Assembly (NCBI RefSeq): GCF_024609785.1
Contig: NZ_JANHJQ010000006.1
Location: forward strand, 1 to 64,000
Reading direction: 5' to 3'
Length of the DNA stretch: 64,000 nt
Source of the DNA: Pseudalkalibacillus decolorationis
Lineage (GTDB): Bacteria > Bacillota > Bacilli > Bacillales > Fictibacillaceae
Shown here: positions 60,090-64,000 of the stretch, piece by piece
How the letters are laid out: every line of letters starts with the position of its first letter
How positions within the stretch are numbered: the stretch's first letter is position 1
Made by a program: the position numbers and the translations under genes
The notes under the pieces: generated by a model
Seen by the model: the letters and a program-made list of their open reading frames with translations, nothing else
The model's database searches: none
Told to the model about the DNA's origin: nothing

Positions 60090-63000
60090 ATGAAGTTTAA
60101 TTTTAAAAGGGGTCTCAAGAGAGCTGGAATGGTCACCCTAACCATGGGTTTACTTATGGGTATGTCAAACCACCCAGCTGATGCAACAACAGATGAGTAT
60201 ACAAAAGTGACCGTTCCGGAAAGTGATGGGAAAATTGCGCCTGATTTGGTTCCACGCGGAGCAAACATGGATGAGGTTGTCGAAGTAATTGTCCAGTTTG
60301 AAGGTGAGCCAGTGCTTAAAGAATATGTTGATGCTAAAGAGAATGGACAAAAGCTTGATAAACAGTCGCAAAAGGAACATGCGCAAAAACTAAAAAATGC
60401 TAAGAAACCGGCGAAAAACAAAATTTCTAAAAATGACGGAGAAGTAATTGCTAGTTTTGAAAAGATATATAACGGTATGTATGTTCAAGTAAAAAGAGGA
60501 ACGCTGGGCGAATTGGCAAACCTTAGTGAAGTAAAAGATATTTATGCTGTAAATCCAGTTGAGTTGCACAATGACAGTAGTGTCGATTTTATTGGGGCAC
60601 CAAAGGTATGGGAGAAAGTAGTGGATGGTGTTAATGTTACTGGTGAAGGCGTTACTGTAGCTGTCATTGATACCGGTATTGATTATACACATGCTTCCTT
60701 CGGTGGGAAAGGTACAGCTGAAGCTTATTCGTCAAACAACCCAAATGTGATCGAAGCTGGGACATTTCCTACAGCAAAGGTTGTTGGTGGGTATGATTTC
60801 GTAGGGACGAATTATGATGCTGGTTCGGAAAATCCTGATTTACGTGTTCCTCACCCAGATGCCGATCCATTAGACGAGCAAGGACATGGTTCTCACGTGG
60901 CAGCAACCGTTGCAGGTGAAGAGGTAGAAGGGAAGGTTGGACAAGGTGTCGCACCAGATGCCCTTCTTTATGCCTACAAAGTGTTCGGTAAGACTGGTTC
61001 AACCGGTGTTACCACCCAAGCATTGGAAATGGCAGCAGATCCAAATGGTGATGGAGATGTATCTGATCATGTGGATGTTATAAACATGTCACTAGGTTCA
61101 CCATATGGTCATCCGAATGATCCTACTGCTGTAGCCTCAAATTTAGCTGTTGATGCAGGAATTGTTGTCGTTGCATCGGCAGGTAACTCCGGTGATATTC
61201 CATACATTACAGGGTCACCAGGCGTGGCAGACAAAGCAATTAGTGTTGCAGCCTCTGTTGATGACGGTATTGTCGTAGGTGGAATTGTCATTAATTCACC
61301 GGAAAACATTGCAGGTCAATATGAGGCAGTTGAGGGAGCGATTACAACACCACTCTCTGAATCTGGTGAAATTACAGATGAAGTCGTGTATGTCGGACAA
61401 GCATGTAATGGTGAAGCATTCCAAGGTGACCCGGCAGGACAAATTGCTCTAATTGACCGTGGTACATGTTCTTTTACAGAAAAATTGGCAAATGCTCTAG
61501 ACGCTGGTGCAGTAGCTGCCGTTGTAGCAAATAATGTAGCAGGAGCTCCAATTACAATGGGCGGGGATGCTGTTGACATTCCTGGTGTCATGATTAGTCA
61601 AGCGAATGGTGATCTTATCAAACAAGAACTAAATGGCGGAGAATCGGTCAATATTACGCTCTCTGATTCTATCAAAATACCAAAACCTCATTTAGCTGAC
61701 ACGATTGCTTCCTTTAGTTCAAAAGGACCTGGCCGAGCGATCAGTGGTTTTAAACCAGAAATATCAGCCCCTGGATTTGATATAAATTCAGCAGATTTCG
61801 GTACAGGAGATGAAGGTACATTAAAGAGTGGTACGTCAATGGCAGCACCACATATTGCTGGAGTCGCTGCATTATTAAGACAGCTTCATCCTAACTGGAA
61901 CTCAGAAGAGATCAAGTCTCTAATCATGAATACCTCAACACCAATTCAAGACTTGAATGATAAAGTTTACCCACTTTCTCGTCAAGGAGCTGGGCGTGTA
62001 CAGGCAGACGTTGCAGCTGATACGACAAGTGTAGCTTACCCCCAAGCCATCTCTTTAGGGTATGTTGCTGTAAGTGATGACATCGAAATACAACGAAATA
62101 AAACGGTAACGGTTACAAATAAAGGTACGGAAACTAAAGAATATAGTATAACCTGGGAAAATCGACATGGAAATACGACCGGACCAGTTCATTTATCGGT
62201 ACCGAAAAAAGGAATAAAAGTAAAGGCTGGTAAAAGTAAAAAGCTTAAAGTTGACTTTGAAATCGATTCATCTGCTCTAAGTGGGGATCCTGGTTTTCAT
62301 GAATTTGACGGGTATGTTGTATTAACGGATAACAGTGGTACTGGCGAAATGCTAAGAATTCCTTATCAAGCCGTTATTGAAAAAGTAAGTGAAATAAAAT
62401 CCAAAGCTTTAAAGGATTCAATCAAGCTGACGAACAAAGGGGCGACAGAGTCGGAAACAGACTTATTTGTATTAGGCGATCAAGATAAAGATGAGACAAA
62501 CATTGCGGATCATCAAGACCTTAAAGCGGTTGGGGCACGAGTAGATGATGAAGTGGCCGAGTTTGTTATAGCGACAGAAGAAGCATGGGATACGCCAAAC
62601 CTAATAGAGTTTAATATTTTCATTGATAATAACATGGATGGACAACCAGAATACATTGTTTATAATCAAGACTACTATACGTTCTTTGGATTAGAGCCGA
62701 TTGGCCAACAGATTAGTGTCCTTTATGATGTAGCTACACAAGAATCGACTCCATTGTATTTAGTAAATGTAGGGGGTTCTTGGAATAATGGCTTTATGGG
62801 ATTACCTGTTCCAAAAAGTCTTGCTGGAGAAAATGGCGAGCTTCAATACCAAGTGCTATCATGGGGGGCCGATTCGGAACAACCTGATATGAATGATGGT
62901 GGTTGGATTCCATTCAATGTAGAACAACCTTCTATGAGCTTTGAAATGAATAGCTTGAAAGTACCTGCAGATGAATCACTGAAAGTAGAAGTGACATTAA

Positions 63001-63125
63001 ATGCAAAGAGGGAAGAAGTTATGGTAGTGAACAATTCGGATGCAACTGAAACTCCTTATTCTATTATTGAATTTAACACTCTGAAAAATGGTAAAGTAAT
63101 AGGTAATAACGGTAAAGGGAAGTAG
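60090..63125 (+). CDS. Vpr-like subtilisin-family serine protease
   Basis: A secreted 1011-residue subtilase. Order: signal peptide (1-33, LTMGLLMGMSNHPADA), I9 propeptide (about 60-150, VVEVIVQFEGEPVL to VYAVNPVEL-like IYAVNPVELHND), then the S8 catalytic domain with Asp194 (AVIDTGIDYTH), His266 (QGHGSHVAATVAG) and Ser583 (SGTSMAAPHIAGVAALL). A PA domain is inserted between His and Ser (about 400-530, CSFTEKLANALDAGAVAAVV). The 370-residue C-terminal part is beta-rich and Fn3-like. This is the Vpr layout, but B. subtilis Vpr is about 200 residues shorter. I chose the ATG at 60090, 9 bases after GGGAG; a TTG at 60072 is less likely. Confidence 0.92.
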   Translation: MKFNFKRGLKRAGMVTLTMGLLMGMSNHPADATTDEYTKVTVPESDGKIAPDLVPRGANMDEVVEVIVQFEGEPVLKEYVDAKENGQKLDKQSQKEHAQKLKNAKKPAKNKISKNDGEVIASFEKIYNGMYVQVKRGTLGELANLSEVKDIYAVNPVELHNDSSVDFIGAPKVWEKVVDGVNVTGEGVTVAVIDTGIDYTHASFGGKGTAEAYSSNNPNVIEAGTFPTAKVVGGYDFVGTNYDAGSENPDLRVPHPDADPLDEQGHGSHVAATVAGEEVEGKVGQGVAPDALLYAYKVFGKTGSTGVTTQALEMAADPNGDGDVSDHVDVINMSLGSPYGHPNDPTAVASNLAVDAGIVVVASAGNSGDIPYITGSPGVADKAISVAASVDDGIVVGGIVINSPENIAGQYEAVEGAITTPLSESGEITDEVVYVGQACNGEAFQGDPAGQIALIDRGTCSFTEKLANALDAGAVAAVVANNVAGAPITMGGDAVDIPGVMISQANGDLIKQELNGGESVNITLSDSIKIPKPHLADTIASFSSKGPGRAISGFKPEISAPGFDINSADFGTGDEGTLKSGTSMAAPHIAGVAALLRQLHPNWNSEEIKSLIMNTSTPIQDLNDKVYPLSRQGAGRVQADVAADTTSVAYPQAISLGYVAVSDDIEIQRNKTVTVTNKGTETKEYSITWENRHGNTTGPVHLSVPKKGIKVKAGKSKKLKVDFEIDSSALSGDPGFHEFDGYVVLTDNSGTGEMLRIPYQAVIEKVSEIKSKALKDSIKLTNKGATESETDLFVLGDQDKDETNIADHQDLKAVGARVDDEVAEFVIATEEAWDTPNLIEFNIFIDNNMDGQPEYIVYNQDYYTFFGLEPIGQQISVLYDVATQESTPLYLVNVGGSWNNGFMGLPVPKSLAGENGELQYQVLSWGADSEQPDMNDGGWIPFNVEQPSMSFEMNSLKVPADESLKVEVTLNAKREEVMVVNNSDATETPYSIIEFNTLKNGKVIGNNGKGK

Positions 63126-63154
63126 ATAGTAGAACATAATAGGTAGAAATGAAA

Positions 63155-63197
63155 GAACCAGAACGATGCTTTCAAAATCGTTCTGGTTCATTTTTTT
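63155..63197 (+). terminator. Terminator of the subtilase gene
   Basis: GAACCAGAACGAT, loop, ATCGTTCTGGTTC, then a T-rich run. It lies between convergent genes. Confidence 0.93.
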
Positions 63198-63209
63198 ATT
63201 CTCTTAAAA

Positions 63210-63986
63210 CTATTCTTTCGTGTAAACCTGATAGATTCCGATTTCTTCAAACCCGAGCTTCCGTAAGATCGGTTCTGATGTACCTTCCCGGGCTTGGGTT
63301 GCCAACCATTCACATCCATACTCTTTAGCGAGTTGGGTTCTTGCCGTTAACAATGCTCGATAAATTCCTTGGCCACGATATTCCTCCAACACCCCGGTCC
63401 CAGCAAGATACATCGCCTGGCCATCCGAGCTAAACCGGTAACCGGCATAACCGACGGGGCTTCCGCTATCTAGTACAATCAAAAGCCCACTCCGCCGCTC
63501 CTCGTGATTTAAATAGGCGAGCCTCTGTTGGATTAATGCTTCTTGGGTTGATTTGTCATAACCCCAGATGTTAGAGCTTACATTGATATAGGCTCTCACA
63601 TCTTGTTCATTTACCACTTCACGCATCTCATAACGTAAATCGTTGGCTTCAGTCGAAGTAACGAGCTTTATAAGTCCAAAGTACGAATCATGGTGCTTAA
63701 ACCCATAACCCTTTACCCTTTGGTGTAAATCTTCAGGTAAGGAGTCCGGCCCAATCCACCATGAGAACGGCTGCGATCCGAAAAAATCATAAATTTTAGC
63801 CACAGCGTCCTCTATTTTCCAATCCGGATTGACAGCAACTCTCGCTATTTTGTTGGAAAGGATGCTCGTCGTTCCTTTCGTTTTATACATTAATACGTTA
63901 GGTTGTTCGACTGCAGTTACGCTCGCCGGAATGGATTCATAGTCCCACATCACACCGTGTACATACTTCCATCTAAAGTCTTTCAT
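63210..63986 (-). CDS. GNAT family N-acetyltransferase (258 aa)
   Basis: The C-terminal half (about 120-258) is a GNAT domain: PVGYAGYRFSSDGQAMYLAGTGVLEEYRGQGIYRALL holds the acetyl-CoA motif A (RGQGIYRAL), and WLATQAREGTSEPILRKLGFEEIGIYQVYTK is the usual last strands. The N-terminal 115 residues (FRWKYVHGVMWDYESIP, FSWWIGPDSLPEDL) form a second, degenerate GNAT-like domain as in some two-domain members. No operon partner is visible, and the substrate is unknown. The ATG is 15 bases from the window end, so its upstream region cannot be judged. Confidence 0.87.
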   Translation of the reverse strand: MKDFRWKYVHGVMWDYESIPASVTAVEQPNVLMYKTKGTTSILSNKIARVAVNPDWKIEDAVAKIYDFFGSQPFSWWIGPDSLPEDLHQRVKGYGFKHHDSYFGLIKLVTSTEANDLRYEMREVVNEQDVRAYINVSSNIWGYDKSTQEALIQQRLAYLNHEERRSGLLIVLDSGSPVGYAGYRFSSDGQAMYLAGTGVLEEYRGQGIYRALLTARTQLAKEYGCEWLATQAREGTSEPILRKLGFEEIGIYQVYTKE

Positions 63987-64000
63987 TGTAAAAAAACACC

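Overview
The window is chromosomal core DNA of an endospore-forming Bacillaceae (Firmicutes). The gene order closely follows the Bacillus subtilis stretch from spoIIR to fabZ: spoIIR, ywlB, ywlC, mntP/ywlD, ywlE, rpiB, ywlG, glyA, upp, atp operon, then ywzB, ywmB, murAA, spoIID, spoIIQ, spoIIID, mbl, flhO, flhP and fabZ. Sporulation genes, Bacillus-type ribosome binding sites, TTG/GTG starts and many T-tailed terminators agree with this. The genus cannot be fixed from what is seen. The ATP synthase c subunit has the neutralophile GxGxGxG motif, not the alkaliphile one.

Layout. 0.2-9.9 kb: sporulation signal SpoIIR, acetyltransferase, tRNA t6A synthase YwlC, an inserted soluble multi-PAS histidine kinase on the minus strand, manganese exporter, arginine phosphatase, RpiB, YwlG and GlyA. 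10.4-19.1 kb: Upp and a complete F1Fo ATP synthase operon (atpZ-like, atpI, B E F H A G D C). 19.5-29.8 kb: an accessory block with a NERD/zinc-ribbon protein, an Lrp/AsnC regulator, a five-gene oligopeptide-type ABC transporter, a gamma-glutamyltransferase-like enzyme (YwrD type) and a split chromate transporter. 30.3-40.7 kb: an 11-gene complex I operon (nuoA B C D H I J K L M N) without nuoE, F or G. 41.3-46.2 kb: ywzB, ywmB, murA, spoIID, spoIIQ. 46.5-51.6 kb: a DUF1028 protein, a PH-domain protein and a minus-strand trio (transglutaminase, alpha-E, circularly permuted ATP-grasp). 52.8-58.1 kb: spoIIID, mbl, flhO, flhP, an EpuA-like membrane protein, fabZ, a KynB-like cyclase. 58.2-64 kb: a truncated lipoprotein remnant, a small acidic lipoprotein, an FbpB-like 38-residue protein, a large Vpr-like subtilase and a GNAT protein.

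The most unusual content is intergenic. Several repeat families lie between these ordinary genes: (R2) a roughly 95-bp element that directly follows the T-tract of at least eight terminators; (R3) a 115-130-bp foldable element, twice interrupted by R2-like sequence and once in a triple tandem between flhO and flhP; (R5) elements with GTTCAAAAAG-type inverted ends, two of which lie inside the atp operon; (R6) short GTCAC/GTGAC hairpins; a 99-bp near-palindrome; a 52-nt repeat array; and five tandem arrays of about 20-nt half-units that share one layout (CC at unit positions 10-11) although each locus has its own sequence. Two of these arrays sit at the ends of about 360-bp copies of the same segment.

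Energy metabolism (ATP synthase, complex I), envelope building (MurA, Mbl, FabZ), sporulation control across the engulfing membranes (SpoIIR, SpoIID, SpoIIQ, SpoIIID) and peptide import with gamma-glutamyl bond chemistry are the functional modules. Two sigma-F-like promoters (spoIIR, spoIIQ), an atp promoter and a nuo promoter can be read directly.
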